64,000 nucleotides of DNA from Piscinibacter sp943370595 (GTDB lineage Bacteria; Pseudomonadota; Gammaproteobacteria; Burkholderiales; Burkholderiaceae_C): the NCBI GenBank assembly GCA_943370595.1, contig CALRRO020000006.1, positions 62,001 through 126,000 on the forward strand, read 5' to 3'. Below, piece after piece: positions 33,479-42,265 of this stretch. The notes below the pieces were generated by a model. It did no database searches, was not told the DNA's origin, and saw only the letters and a program-made list of their open reading frames with translations. Every line of letters starts with the position of its first letter. Within the stretch, counting starts at the first letter, position 1. Position numbers and translations under genes: made by a program.

Positions 33479-34207
33479 ATGAGTTCGCTGCGTGCATTGC
33501 TGCACGATCCCCACTTCCGCCGCGGTTCGCGCGACATGCTCGACTTCGCGCCGGGCATCGCTGCCTGGGGCCTGGTGACCGGCGTGGCCATGGCCAAGAG
33601 CGGCCTGTCGCTGCCGCTGGCGGTGCTGATGTCGCTGACGGTCTACGCCGGCAGCGCCCAGCTGGCCTCGTTGCCGCTGCTGGCCGCCGGCGCGCCGATG
33701 TGGGTGATCTGGGCCGCCGCCTTCTGCGTCAACCTGCGCTTCGTCATCTTCAGTGCGCAGTGGCGCGTGCACCTCGGCCACCTGCCGCGCGGCCGGCGCC
33801 TGTTCATCGGTTACCTGCTGGCCGACCTCAACCTGATCGCGTTCCAGCGCGCCTGGCCGGGTGCGAAGCGCGAGCCCGGGCAGGTGCGCTACATCGTCGG
33901 CGGCATCGCAACGATCTGGCTGTTCTGGCAACTGCCCTCGCTGCTGGGCATCTTCCTGTCGGAAGCCATTCCGACCGCATGGGGCCTGGGCTTTGCCGGC
34001 ACGCTGGTGATGCTGGGCCTGACCTACAGCCTGCTGCACGACCGCAGCACCTGGACCGCCGCGGTCGTCGCCGGCACGGCAGCCGTCGCGGCCTACGCGC
34101 TGCCGCTCAAGCTGAACATCGTCGTCGCGATCGCCGCCGCCGTGGCCGCTGGCCTGATGATCGAGCAGGCCGAACGGGCCGGCAAGCTGCTGAAGGGTGG
34201 TGCATGA
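33479..34207 (+). CDS. azlC: AzlC family branched-chain amino acid exporter subunit
   Basis: A 242-residue multi-span membrane protein. The typical AzlC start is SRDMLDFAPGIAAWGLVTGVAMAKSGLSLPLAVLMSLTVYAGSAQLASLPLL, and NLRFVIFSAQW is also conserved. It works with AzlD to export branched-chain amino acids (LIV-E family). The downstream azlD overlaps its stop by four bases (ATGA). No regulator of the Lrp type is next to it. Ribosome site is weak. Confidence 0.92.
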   Translation: MSSLRALLHDPHFRRGSRDMLDFAPGIAAWGLVTGVAMAKSGLSLPLAVLMSLTVYAGSAQLASLPLLAAGAPMWVIWAAAFCVNLRFVIFSAQWRVHLGHLPRGRRLFIGYLLADLNLIAFQRAWPGAKREPGQVRYIVGGIATIWLFWQLPSLLGIFLSEAIPTAWGLGFAGTLVMLGLTYSLLHDRSTWTAAVVAGTAAVAAYALPLKLNIVVAIAAAVAAGLMIEQAERAGKLLKGGA

Positions 34208-34536
34208 GTTCGGACGCGATCGGCGCGCTGACCATCCTGGGCCTGGCGGTGGTCACCGTCGTCACGCGTGGCTTCTTCCTTTTTCCCGAGCGCGAGGTCA
34301 AGATCCCGGAGTGGCTGCAACGAGGCCTGAAGGTGGCGCCGCTCGCCGCGCTGGCGGCGGTCGTGGTCCCGGAGGTGATCATGACCCGCGGAGCGTTGAT
34401 CTCCACCTGGCAGGACGCCCGGCTTCCCGCCGTGCTCGCTGCATCCCTGTATTACCTGTGGCGCCCGGGCGTGCTCGGCCCGCTGCTCGCCGGCCTGGCC
34501 GTGTTCCTGCCATTGCGATGGTGGTGGGGATGGTGA
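34204..34536 (+). CDS. azlD: AzlD family exporter subunit
   Basis: A 110-residue membrane protein with three to four helices, such as IGALTILGLAVVTVVTRGFFLF and LGPLLAGLAVFLPLRWWW. The middle segment VAPLAALAAVVVPEVIMTRG is typical of AzlD. It is the partner of AzlC and overlaps its stop codon by four bases, so translation is coupled. pgk follows 73 bases later with its own leader. Confidence 0.9.
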   Translation: MSSDAIGALTILGLAVVTVVTRGFFLFPEREVKIPEWLQRGLKVAPLAALAAVVVPEVIMTRGALISTWQDARLPAVLAASLYYLWRPGVLGPLLAGLAVFLPLRWWWGW

Positions 34537-34564
34537 GCAGCGACGCGCCACGCGAAGTCGAACC

Positions 34565-34584
34565 CGGTTCGTAACCGAGTTACC
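34565..34584. promoter_or_regulatory. Overlapping palindromes upstream of pgk
   Basis: Two overlapping inverted repeats lie 26-45 bases before the pgk ATG: CGGTT (34565-34569), CGT, AACCG (34573-34577), and GTAAC (34571-34575), CGA, GTTAC (34579-34583). The octamer GAGTTACC (34577-34584) also occurs upstream of fba at 42199-42206. They may be a shared operator for these carbon-metabolism genes; no binding protein can be named. Confidence 0.35.
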
Positions 34585-34609
34585 TTATCATCAATACTTG
34601 AGTTTCATC

Positions 34610-35803
34610 ATGAACGTACTGCGTTTCACCGACCTCATCGCTGCCGGCAAGGTGTCCGGCCAGCGTGTCTTCATCCGTGCCGACCTCAACGTGCCGCAGG
34701 ACGACGCCGGCCGCATCACCGAGGACACCCGCATCCGCGCCAGCGTGCCGTGCATCGAGCAGGCCCTGAAGGCTGGTGCCGCGGTGATGGTCACCTCGCA
34801 CCTGGGCCGCCCGACCGAGGGCGAGTTCAAGCCGGAGGATTCGCTCGCGCCAGTGGCTGCGCGCATGGGCGAACTGCTCGGTCGCGAGGTCAAGCTCGTT
34901 GCCAACTGGGTCGATGGCGTGCAGGTCGCGCCGGGCCAGGTGGTGATGCTGGAGAACTGCCGCCTGAACAAGGGCGAGAAGAAGAACAACGAGGAGCTGG
35001 CGAAGAAGATGGCCGCGCTGTGCGACATCTTCGTGCACGACGCCTTCGGCACCGCGCACCGCGCCGAGGCCTCGACCTACGGCATCGCGCAGTTCGCGAA
35101 GATCGCCTGTGCCGGCCCGCTGCTGGCTGCAGAGATCGACGCCATCACCAAGGCGCTGGCCAACCCGAAGCGGCCGCTGGTGGCCATCGTCGCCGGCAGC
35201 AAGGTGTCCACCAAGCTGACCATCCTGCAAAGCCTGGCGAAAAACGTCGACCAGCTGATCGTCGGCGGCGGAATCGCCAACACCTTCATGCTGGCCTCGG
35301 GCCTGCCGATCGGCAAGAGCCTCGTCGAGGCCGACCTGCTCGACCAGGCCAAGGCAGTGATCGAGGCGATGAAGGCGCGTGGCGCCGCGGTGCCGATCCC
35401 GGTCGACGTGGTGACGGCCAAGGAGTTCAAGGCCGACGCCAAGGCGACCGTCAAGCTGGCGAAGGATGTCGAAGCGGACGACCTGATCCTCGACATCGGC
35501 CCGCAGACCGCTGCCCAGCTCGCCACGCAGTTGGAAGCCGCCGGCACCATCGTCTGGAACGGCCCGGTCGGCGTGTTCGAGTTCGAGGCCTTCTCGCATG
35601 GCACCGAGGCGATCGCCCGCGCCATTGCGAAGAGCAGCGCCTTCAGCATCGCCGGCGGCGGGGACACGCTGGCGGCGATCGCCAAGTACGGCATCGAGAA
35701 GCAGGTGGGCTACATCTCCACCGGCGGCGGTGCCTTCCTCGAGGTGCTGGAGGGCAAGACCCTGCCGGCCTTCGAGATCCTCGCCAGGCGCGCGCAGGCA
35801 TGA
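34610..35803 (+). CDS. pgk: Phosphoglycerate kinase
   Basis: A 397-residue glycolytic and gluconeogenic kinase that transfers phosphate between 1,3-bisphosphoglycerate and ADP. Family motifs are RVFIRADLNVPQDD, TSHLGRPTEGE, the ATP-binding region VAGSKVSTKLTIL and IAGGGDTLAAI near the C-terminus. The ATG at 34610 gives the normal N-terminus (MNVLRFTDL); a TTG four codons upstream is less likely. No strong ribosome site precedes it. It heads the pgk, pyk, ilvA, ppsA, fba run. Confidence 0.97.
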   Translation: MNVLRFTDLIAAGKVSGQRVFIRADLNVPQDDAGRITEDTRIRASVPCIEQALKAGAAVMVTSHLGRPTEGEFKPEDSLAPVAARMGELLGREVKLVANWVDGVQVAPGQVVMLENCRLNKGEKKNNEELAKKMAALCDIFVHDAFGTAHRAEASTYGIAQFAKIACAGPLLAAEIDAITKALANPKRPLVAIVAGSKVSTKLTILQSLAKNVDQLIVGGGIANTFMLASGLPIGKSLVEADLLDQAKAVIEAMKARGAAVPIPVDVVTAKEFKADAKATVKLAKDVEADDLILDIGPQTAAQLATQLEAAGTIVWNGPVGVFEFEAFSHGTEAIARAIAKSSAFSIAGGGDTLAAIAKYGIEKQVGYISTGGGAFLEVLEGKTLPAFEILARRAQA

Positions 35804-35842
35804 CATCCATGCCGGCAACGACGGGGCAGCGCGCCACGGCAC

Positions 35843-35855
35843 TTCGATAATCGAA
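35843..35855. promoter_or_regulatory. Palindrome upstream of pyk
   Basis: TTCGAT-A-ATCGAA, a perfect 13-base palindrome around a central A, 24-36 bases upstream of the pyk ATG. It contains GATAAT, which could double as a -10 box. A role as operator is plausible but unproven. Confidence 0.35.
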
Positions 35856-35878
35856 CGACCCCGAATCACGGAGACAGC

Positions 35879-37306
35879 ATGCGCGCCACCAAGATCGTTG
35901 CCACCCTCGGCCCGGCTTCCAGTTCCCCCGAAGTGCTGGAGCGCATGATGCGCGCCGGGGTCGACGTGGTGCGGCTGAACTTCTCGCACGGCAAGGCGCA
36001 GGACCACATCGACCGCGCGACGCTGGTGCGCGAAGTGGCGGCGCGTGCCGGCAAGGAGGTCGCGATCATGGCCGACCTGCAGGGCCCGAAGATCCGCGTC
36101 GGCAAGTTCGACGGCGGCTCGACGGTGCTGCAGGTGGGCCAGTCCTTCATCCTCGACGGTGCGACCACTGGTCTCGGCAACAACGAGCGTGTCGGCCTGG
36201 ACTACAAGGACCTGCCGCGCGACGTGAAGCCGGGCGACACGCTGCTGCTCAACGATGGCCTGCTCAAGCTGACCGTCGAGGCCGTGCGGGGCGACGAAGT
36301 CCACACCACCGTGGTGATCGGTGGCGAGCTGTCCAACAACAAGGGCATCAACAAGGCCGGCGGCGGGCTGACCGCGCCGGCGCTGACCGCGAAGGACATG
36401 GAGGACATCAAGACTGCGATGGCCTTCCAGTGCGAGTACCTGGCGGTGAGCTTCCCGAAGAACGCCACCGACATGGAGATGGCACGCCAGCTCGCCAACG
36501 TGGCTGGCGAACCGTGGCGGCACAAGCCAGCGATGATCGCCAAGATCGAGCGCAGCGAGGCGATTCCCGTGCTCGATCAGATCCTGAAGGCCAGCGACGG
36601 CATCATGGTGGCGCGCGGTGACCTCGCCGTCGAGGTCGGCAACGCCGCCGTGCCGGCGCTGCAGAAGCGCATGATCAAGATGGCGCGCGAGATGGACAAG
36701 GTGGTCATCACCGCGACGCAGATGATGGAGTCGATGATCGTCAACCCAGTGCCCACGCGCGCCGAGGTGAGCGACGTCGCCAACGCGGTGCTCGACGGCA
36801 CCGACGCGGTCATGCTCAGCGCCGAGACGGCCGCCGGCAAGTATCCGGTGGAGACGATCACGCAGATGGCCGCGATCGCGCTGGAGGCTGAGGCGGCCGA
36901 CGACGTGTCGATCGAGACCGACTTCACCAACAAGAAGTTCGGCCGCATCGACCAGTCGATCGCGATGGGCGCGCTGTTCACTGCGCACCACCTGGGCTGC
37001 AAGGCGATCCTGGCGCTCACCGAATCGGGCTCGACGGCGCTGTGGATGAGCCGGCACAACGTCAAGGTGCCGATCTATGCGCTCACCTCGCAGCTGGTGT
37101 CGCAGCGCAAGATGACGCTGTACCGCAACGTGCGGCCGCTGTTGATGCCGGTGTTCACCGACCGCGACCAGGCTCTCGCCGCGGCGGAGAAGCTGCTCGT
37201 CGACCGCGGCGTGCTGCGCCCGGGCGACACGTACGCGATCACCTGCGGCGAGCCGATGGGCTACCCCGGCGGCACCAACATGCTGAAGGTCTGCCGCGTC
37301 GGATGA
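35879..37306 (+). CDS. pyk: Pyruvate kinase
   Basis: A 475-residue enzyme converting phosphoenolpyruvate and ADP to pyruvate and ATP. N-terminal motif TLGPASSSPEVLERMMRAG, then RLNFSHG, MADLQGPKIRVG, the catalytic lysine stretch MIAKIERSEAI, DGIMVARGDLAVEVG and the TATQMMESMI, DGTDAVMLSAETAAGKYP signatures. C-terminal allosteric domain is present. Ribosome site GGAGA lies before the ATG. The stop overlaps the start of ilvA by four bases (ATGA), a coupling of lower glycolysis with threonine breakdown. Confidence 0.97.
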   Translation: MRATKIVATLGPASSSPEVLERMMRAGVDVVRLNFSHGKAQDHIDRATLVREVAARAGKEVAIMADLQGPKIRVGKFDGGSTVLQVGQSFILDGATTGLGNNERVGLDYKDLPRDVKPGDTLLLNDGLLKLTVEAVRGDEVHTTVVIGGELSNNKGINKAGGGLTAPALTAKDMEDIKTAMAFQCEYLAVSFPKNATDMEMARQLANVAGEPWRHKPAMIAKIERSEAIPVLDQILKASDGIMVARGDLAVEVGNAAVPALQKRMIKMAREMDKVVITATQMMESMIVNPVPTRAEVSDVANAVLDGTDAVMLSAETAAGKYPVETITQMAAIALEAEAADDVSIETDFTNKKFGRIDQSIAMGALFTAHHLGCKAILALTESGSTALWMSRHNVKVPIYALTSQLVSQRKMTLYRNVRPLLMPVFTDRDQALAAAEKLLVDRGVLRPGDTYAITCGEPMGYPGGTNMLKVCRVG

Positions 37307-38517
37307 AGACGCCGACGCTGACCCTGGCTGACATCGAGGCCGCCGCGCAGCGCCTGCGCGGCGAGGTGGCCGATACGCCCTGCCTGGTCTCACGCACGCT
37401 GTCGGAGCTGGCTGGCTGCGAGGTCTACCTCAAGTTCGAGAACCTGCAGTTCACCGCCTCGTTCAAGGAACGCGGTGCGCTGAACAAGATGGCGCAGCTG
37501 GAGCCTGGCGAACGCGCCGCCGGCGTGCTGGCGGTCTCGGCCGGCAACCATGCGCAAGGCGTGGCGTACCACGCGCAGCGCATGAGCATTCCGGCGACCA
37601 TCGTGATGCCGCGCTTCGCGCCGGCGGTGAAGGTCGACAACACGCGGCGCTTCGGTGCGACTGTCGTGCTCGAGGGCGACACCTTCGACGACGCGCGTGC
37701 GCACGGTCTCGCGCTCGCCAAGGAGCGTGGCTACACCGTCGTGCATCCCTACGACGACCTCGCCGTGGCCGCGGGGCAGGGTACGGTCGCGCTGGAGATG
37801 CTGCGCGCGCAGCCGCAGATCGACACGCTGATCGTCGCCATCGGCGGCGGCGGGCTGATCTCGGGCATGGCCACCGCGGCCAAGGCGCTCAAGCCCGACA
37901 TCGAGGTCTACGGCGTGCAGACCGAACGCTTCCCGGCGGTGTGGAACGCCACGCACGGCGGCGATCGTCCCAGCGGCCAGGCGACCATCGCCGACGGCAT
38001 CGCGGTCAAGTCGCCCGGCGCGCTGACGCTGCCGCTGATCCGCGAGCGGGTGAACGACGTGCTGCTGGTCGCCGAGGACGACATCGAGCAGGCCATCCTG
38101 ATGCTGCTCGAGATCGAGAAGACGGTGGTCGAGGGCGCAGGCGGCGTCGGCCTGGCCGCGCTGATGAAGCACCGCGATCGCTTCGCCGGGCGCAAGGTCG
38201 GCCTGGTGCTGTGCGGCGGCAACATCGAGCCGCTGGTGCTGGCCGAGATCATCGAGCGTGGCATGGTCAAGTCGGGCCGGCTCGCGCGCTTACGCGTCGA
38301 CATCCGCGACGTGCCCGGCGCGCTGGCCGACGTGGCGACGCTGCTCGGCCGCCTGGGTGCCAACATCGACGAGGTGCAGCACCAGCGTGCGTTCAGTTCG
38401 CTGTCGGTGGAGCGGGCGCAGGTCGAGGTGGTGGTGCAGACGCGCGGCGTCGAGCACATCGCGCGCATCCTCGCGGCGATGCGAGAGCAGGGCTACCAGG
38501 CCGAACGCGTCGGTTGA
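37303..38517 (+). CDS. ilvA: Threonine dehydratase with C-terminal ACT domain
   Basis: A 404-residue PLP enzyme that deaminates threonine (and serine) to 2-oxobutyrate. The PLP lysine is in QFTASFKERGALNKM, and SAGNHAQGVA and the glycine loop AIGGGGLISG are clear. The last 75 residues (from RLRVDIRDVPGALADVATLLGRLGANIDEV) form a single ACT domain. The 404-residue, one-ACT layout is that of the TdcB/ilvA-short class, shorter than E. coli biosynthetic IlvA. It is coupled to pyk by an ATGA overlap. Whether it serves isoleucine synthesis or catabolism cannot be told from sequence. Confidence 0.9.
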   Translation: MKTPTLTLADIEAAAQRLRGEVADTPCLVSRTLSELAGCEVYLKFENLQFTASFKERGALNKMAQLEPGERAAGVLAVSAGNHAQGVAYHAQRMSIPATIVMPRFAPAVKVDNTRRFGATVVLEGDTFDDARAHGLALAKERGYTVVHPYDDLAVAAGQGTVALEMLRAQPQIDTLIVAIGGGGLISGMATAAKALKPDIEVYGVQTERFPAVWNATHGGDRPSGQATIADGIAVKSPGALTLPLIRERVNDVLLVAEDDIEQAILMLLEIEKTVVEGAGGVGLAALMKHRDRFAGRKVGLVLCGGNIEPLVLAEIIERGMVKSGRLARLRVDIRDVPGALADVATLLGRLGANIDEVQHQRAFSSLSVERAQVEVVVQTRGVEHIARILAAMREQGYQAERVG

Positions 38518-38527
38518 CGGCGCTCAA

Positions 38528-38574
38528 GCCGCACGGCGTGCGGCAGGCGGAGCATGCGGAACGATCACGTTCCG
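38528..38574. other. Two perfect hairpins in the ilvA-ppsA spacer
   Basis: First hairpin: GCCGCAC (38528-38534), loop GGC, GTGCGGC (38538-38544). Second: CGGAACG (38557-38563), loop ATCA, CGTTCCG (38568-38574). The second arm touches the GGGAG ribosome site of ppsA (38574-38578). No T-run follows either, so they are not standard terminators. Confidence 0.55.
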
Positions 38575-38584
38575 GGAGATCCGC

Positions 38585-40978
38585 ATGACGAGCGCACCGA
38601 CGAGTTGCATCCGCTGGTTCCGTGACCTGTCGCTGTCTGACCTGCCACTGGTCGGCGGCAAGAACGCCTCGCTGGGCGAGATGTTCCGCGCGCTGGCGCC
38701 ACTGGGCGTGCGCATCCCCGACGGCTTCGCCGTCACCGCCGAGGCCTACCGCGACGCGCTGGACGAATCCGATGCCTGGGTGCAGTTGCACCGTGCGCTC
38801 GACGGGCTGGACAAGACCGACGTGAGAGCGTTGGCCCGCGCCGGCCAGCGCTGCCGCGAGATCGTCTACGGCGCGCCAATGCCCAAGCATGTCGAGACGA
38901 CGATCCGCGAAGCCTGGCGCGAGATGAAGGCGCGCTTCGGCGAGGAGCTCAGCGTTGCGGTGCGGAGCTCCGCCACGGCGGAAGACCTGCCCGACGCCAG
39001 CTTCGCTGGCCAGCACGACACCTATCTGAACATCCGCGGCGAAGAAGTTCTGCTCGATGCGGTGAAGCGGTGCCAGGCGTCTCTCTTCACCGATCGGGCG
39101 ATCTCGTACCGCATCGACAAGGGTTTCGACCACTTCAAGGTCTACCTGTCGGTCGCGGTGATGCAGATGGTGCGCAGCGATCTGTCCGCCAGCGGCGTGA
39201 TGTTCAGCATCGACACCGAGTCCGGCCACCCGGACATGGTGTTCATCACCGGCGCCTGGGGCCTGGGCGAGAACGTCGTGCAAGGCGCCGTCGACCCGGA
39301 CGAGTTCTACGTTCACAAGCCGACCTACAAGCAGGGCTTCCGCAGCGTGCTGCGGCGCACGCTGGGCGACAAGCAGGTGCAGATGGTCTACGCCAGCGGC
39401 CGCACGCGTGAGCCGGTGGTCAACCGGCCGACGCCGAAGGCCGACCGGGCGCGCTTCTGCCTGAGCGACGCCGACGTGCTGGAGCTTGCCGGTGCGGCGA
39501 TCAAGATCGAAGACCACTACGGCCGGCCGATGGACATCGAGTGGGCCAAGGACGGCCCGGAAGGCGCGCTGTACATCGTGCAGGCGCGGCCGGAGACGGC
39601 GGTGTCGCAGCGCTCGGCCACCGAGATCGTCGAGTTCGTGCTCGACGGTCAGGGCGAGGTGAAGGCGCGGGGCCGAGCGGTCGGTGCACGCATCGCCGTC
39701 GGCGCGGTTCGCCGCGTGGCCGATGCGCGGCACCTGGCCGAATTCCGGCCGGGCGAGGTGCTGGTGGCGGACACGACGACACCCGATTGGGAGCCGGTGA
39801 TGAAGACGGCCGCCGCGATCGTCACCAACCGCGGCGGGCGCACCTGCCACGCCGCCATCGTCGCGCGCGAACTCGGCATCCCCGCGGTCGTCGGTGCGGA
39901 GCATGCGACCGAGGTGCTGACGAACGGCGAGCGGGTCACCGTGTCCTGCGCGGAGGGTGCGATGGGCAAGGTCTACGCCGGCGAGGTGCCGTTCCATCGC
40001 GAGGTCAGCGACATCGCTGGGCTGAAGAAGCCGCGCACCGAGATCATGGTCAACCTCGGCAACCCCGAACTGGCTTTCCAGACCAGCCTGCTGCCCTGTG
40101 ACGGCGTGGGCTTGGCGCGCATGGAGTTCGTGATCAACGAGCACATCAAGGTGCACCCGATGGCGGTGCTGCATCCCGAGCGCATCGTCGACGAGAAGGA
40201 GCGGGCGCAGGTGCAGGCGCTGTGGGCCGGCTACCCCGACGGTGCAAGCTACTTCGTGGAACGGCTGGCCGAAGGCATCGGCACCATCGCCGCGGCCTTC
40301 TACCCGCGGCCGGTGATCGTGCGGCTGTCCGACTTCAAGAGCAACGAGTACGCAGCGCTGCTCGGCGGGCGTGCGTTCGAGCCGCACGAAGAGAACCCGA
40401 TGATCGGCTTCCGCGGTGCGGCGCGCTACATCCACCCCGCGTATGCCGAAGGCTTCGCGCTCGAGTGCCAGGCCCTCAAGCGGGTGCGCGACACCATGGG
40501 CCTGGTCAACCTGAAGGTGATGGTGCCGTTCTGCCGGCGCCTGGACGAAGCGCGCGGCGTGCTCGCCGCGATGGCCAGTCAAGGGCTCGGCCGCGGCGTC
40601 AACGGACTGCAGGTCTACGTGATGTGCGAGATCCCGAACAACGTGCTGCTGATCGACGAGTTCTCGGAGCTGTTCGACGGCTTCTCGATCGGCTCGAACG
40701 ACCTGACGCAGCTGACACTGGGGGTGGACCGCGACAGTGCGATCGTCGCCGAGTCCTTCGACGAGCGCGACCCGGGCATGCTGAAGATGCTGAAGCTGGC
40801 GGTCGACGGTGCGAAACGCAATCGCCGCCACAGCGGCATCTGCGGCCAGGCGCCGTCGGACCACCCGGAGATCGCGAAGTACCTCGTCGGGCTGGGCATC
40901 GACAGCATCAGCCTGACGCCCGACACCGTGTTGCGCACGATGCGTGCGCTGGCGGAGATCGAGGCCGGCCGCGCCTGA
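38585..40978 (+). CDS. ppsA: Phosphoenolpyruvate synthase
   Basis: A 797-residue enzyme that makes phosphoenolpyruvate from pyruvate, ATP and water, the gluconeogenic counterpart of pyruvate kinase. The N-terminal nucleotide-binding domain begins VGGKNASLGEMFRAL, and AVRSSATAEDLPDASFAGQHDTYLN follows. The phosphohistidine is His422 in GGRTCHAAIVARELG. The C-terminal PEP/pyruvate domain holds GFSIGSNDLTQLTLGVDRDS and CGQAPSDHPE with the catalytic Cys. Ribosome site GGGAG supports the ATG at 38585. It is near pyk, which catalyses the opposite step, so expression probably differs; tandem hairpins lie before it. Confidence 0.96.
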   Translation: MTSAPTSCIRWFRDLSLSDLPLVGGKNASLGEMFRALAPLGVRIPDGFAVTAEAYRDALDESDAWVQLHRALDGLDKTDVRALARAGQRCREIVYGAPMPKHVETTIREAWREMKARFGEELSVAVRSSATAEDLPDASFAGQHDTYLNIRGEEVLLDAVKRCQASLFTDRAISYRIDKGFDHFKVYLSVAVMQMVRSDLSASGVMFSIDTESGHPDMVFITGAWGLGENVVQGAVDPDEFYVHKPTYKQGFRSVLRRTLGDKQVQMVYASGRTREPVVNRPTPKADRARFCLSDADVLELAGAAIKIEDHYGRPMDIEWAKDGPEGALYIVQARPETAVSQRSATEIVEFVLDGQGEVKARGRAVGARIAVGAVRRVADARHLAEFRPGEVLVADTTTPDWEPVMKTAAAIVTNRGGRTCHAAIVARELGIPAVVGAEHATEVLTNGERVTVSCAEGAMGKVYAGEVPFHREVSDIAGLKKPRTEIMVNLGNPELAFQTSLLPCDGVGLARMEFVINEHIKVHPMAVLHPERIVDEKERAQVQALWAGYPDGASYFVERLAEGIGTIAAAFYPRPVIVRLSDFKSNEYAALLGGRAFEPHEENPMIGFRGAARYIHPAYAEGFALECQALKRVRDTMGLVNLKVMVPFCRRLDEARGVLAAMASQGLGRGVNGLQVYVMCEIPNNVLLIDEFSELFDGFSIGSNDLTQLTLGVDRDSAIVAESFDERDPGMLKMLKLAVDGAKRNRRHSGICGQAPSDHPEIAKYLVGLGIDSISLTPDTVLRTMRALAEIEAGRA

Positions 40979-40994
40979 GCGGCGTGGCGCGACT

Positions 40995-42020
40995 TCAAGC
41001 GGCCGGCGCGCGCACGCTGTCGATCAGCGCACGGACCTGCGGCGACAGGTTGATCGGCTCCAGCGTCAGCGCAGGCTGGTCGTGCGCGTAGACGCGGAAC
41101 AGCTCGTCGGCGAAGCCGTGGCCGATCTCGGCGATGCCGGCGAAGTCCAGCGTCGCGTGGCGGAACTGCGCCAGGCGCAGCGCTGCGTGGCGGGCCTGGG
41201 CACGCGAGTCGAGCACCGTGCCGGGTGCGGTGAGCAGTTGCAGCGGCACGACGGTGCGTTCGAAGCGATAGCCCTGGCCGTCGAGGCTGTGCTCGCGCAG
41301 CACCGCATCCAAGGTGATCGGCGTGTCCAGCGCGATGGCGACGAACACCGAGGTGCCGCGCTGCGTCGCCGCCTTGCCCTGCTTCCACTGGTGGCGCTGC
41401 CAGGCGCGGTGCTGGAAGGCGCTGGCATTGGCATGCAGGTCCAGCACATCGGCGATGCGCGCAGTGAAGAACAGACCGCGGCCGGTGTGTCTGTCGGGGG
41501 CGCTGGTGAGCTTGCCCTTGCTCAATTCGAGCATGGCCGCGGCAGGATTGTCGATCTGGAACGACTGGGCAATGCGTTCGAATAGGCCGCAACCGTCGTC
41601 CGAGACCAGCAGTTGCACATGCGACGGTGTCTGCCGCATCGACACCGTGACCACCGTGCCTGCGCTGTGGTCGATCGCGTTGTTCAGCAGTTCGCCGAAG
41701 GCATGCTGTGCGAGGCGCGACACGTTCTGCGGCAGCGTGAACGAGCGCGCGAAGTCACGCGACCAGGGCTGCGCCTCGTCGAGCCCGGCCAGCGCATAGC
41801 GGTGCACCACCTGACGCAGTAGGCCAGGCGCGTAGCGGGGGCGGCTCGCCGTGCCGCTGCGCACCAGCCACTGAGCGTCCACCAGGCGCGCGAGCAGGCG
41901 GTTCGCGCTGCGGCGGCTGATGGCCAGCCGTTGCATGAGCTGCGCTGCGAGTGCGTCGCCATGGGCCAATGCGGCGTCGGTGATCCAGGCAGTGAGCTGA
42001 TTGAGTGCGATGCGTGGCAT
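40995..42020 (-). CDS. GHKL ATPase fused to a STAS-like DUF4325 domain
   Basis: A 341-residue predicted regulator with three parts. Residues about 1-75 look like a winged-helix/HTH region (QLMQRLAISRRSANRLLARLVDAQWLVRSG). Residues about 95-230 form a GHKL (histidine-kinase/anti-sigma-like) ATPase: N-box AFGELLNNAIDHS (Glu110, Asn113, Asn114), G1 box DDGCG (141-145), G2-like HTGRGLFF (178-185). Residues about 265-330 match DUF4325, a STAS-like domain (ARLAQFRHATLDFAGIAEIG-like, then FADELFRVYAHDQP). There is no phosphoacceptor His box. It is convergent with ppsA and divergent from fba. The function is unknown; a switch that combines anti-sigma and anti-anti-sigma-type modules is inferred. Confidence 0.8.
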   Translation of the reverse strand: MPRIALNQLTAWITDAALAHGDALAAQLMQRLAISRRSANRLLARLVDAQWLVRSGTASRPRYAPGLLRQVVHRYALAGLDEAQPWSRDFARSFTLPQNVSRLAQHAFGELLNNAIDHSAGTVVTVSMRQTPSHVQLLVSDDGCGLFERIAQSFQIDNPAAAMLELSKGKLTSAPDRHTGRGLFFTARIADVLDLHANASAFQHRAWQRHQWKQGKAATQRGTSVFVAIALDTPITLDAVLREHSLDGQGYRFERTVVPLQLLTAPGTVLDSRAQARHAALRLAQFRHATLDFAGIAEIGHGFADELFRVYAHDQPALTLEPINLSPQVRALIDSVRAPAA

Positions 42021-42198
42021 GGCGGAGTCCTCGCGGCCGATGCGGCTGCGTGGCCAGTGTCGGACCCGCGCCGATTGCGCCAGCTGTGGAAAAGGGGCCC
42101 GATCGCGGGTCTTTTCGCGGTGCTTCGATGCAGCGAATCCCCCGGATGCGGGCACGAATCGATGCAGGGCGGGCACCCCCGGCTGGCTAGAATTCGAC

Positions 42199-42226
42199 GA
42201 GTTACCGCCAGGTTACCGGCGCCGGT
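42199..42226. promoter_or_regulatory. Repeated GTTACC and palindrome upstream of fba
   Basis: The octamer GAGTTACC (42199-42206), shared with the pgk leader, is followed by GGTTACC (42211-42217) and the perfect palindrome ACCGGC-GCCGGT (42215-42226). It is about 40-65 bases before the fba start and just after a TAGAAT (42188-42193) that may be a -10 box. Confidence 0.35.
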
Positions 42227-42265
42227 GCGTGGCGAGCCGAACGATTCAACTTCCGGAGAACGTCT

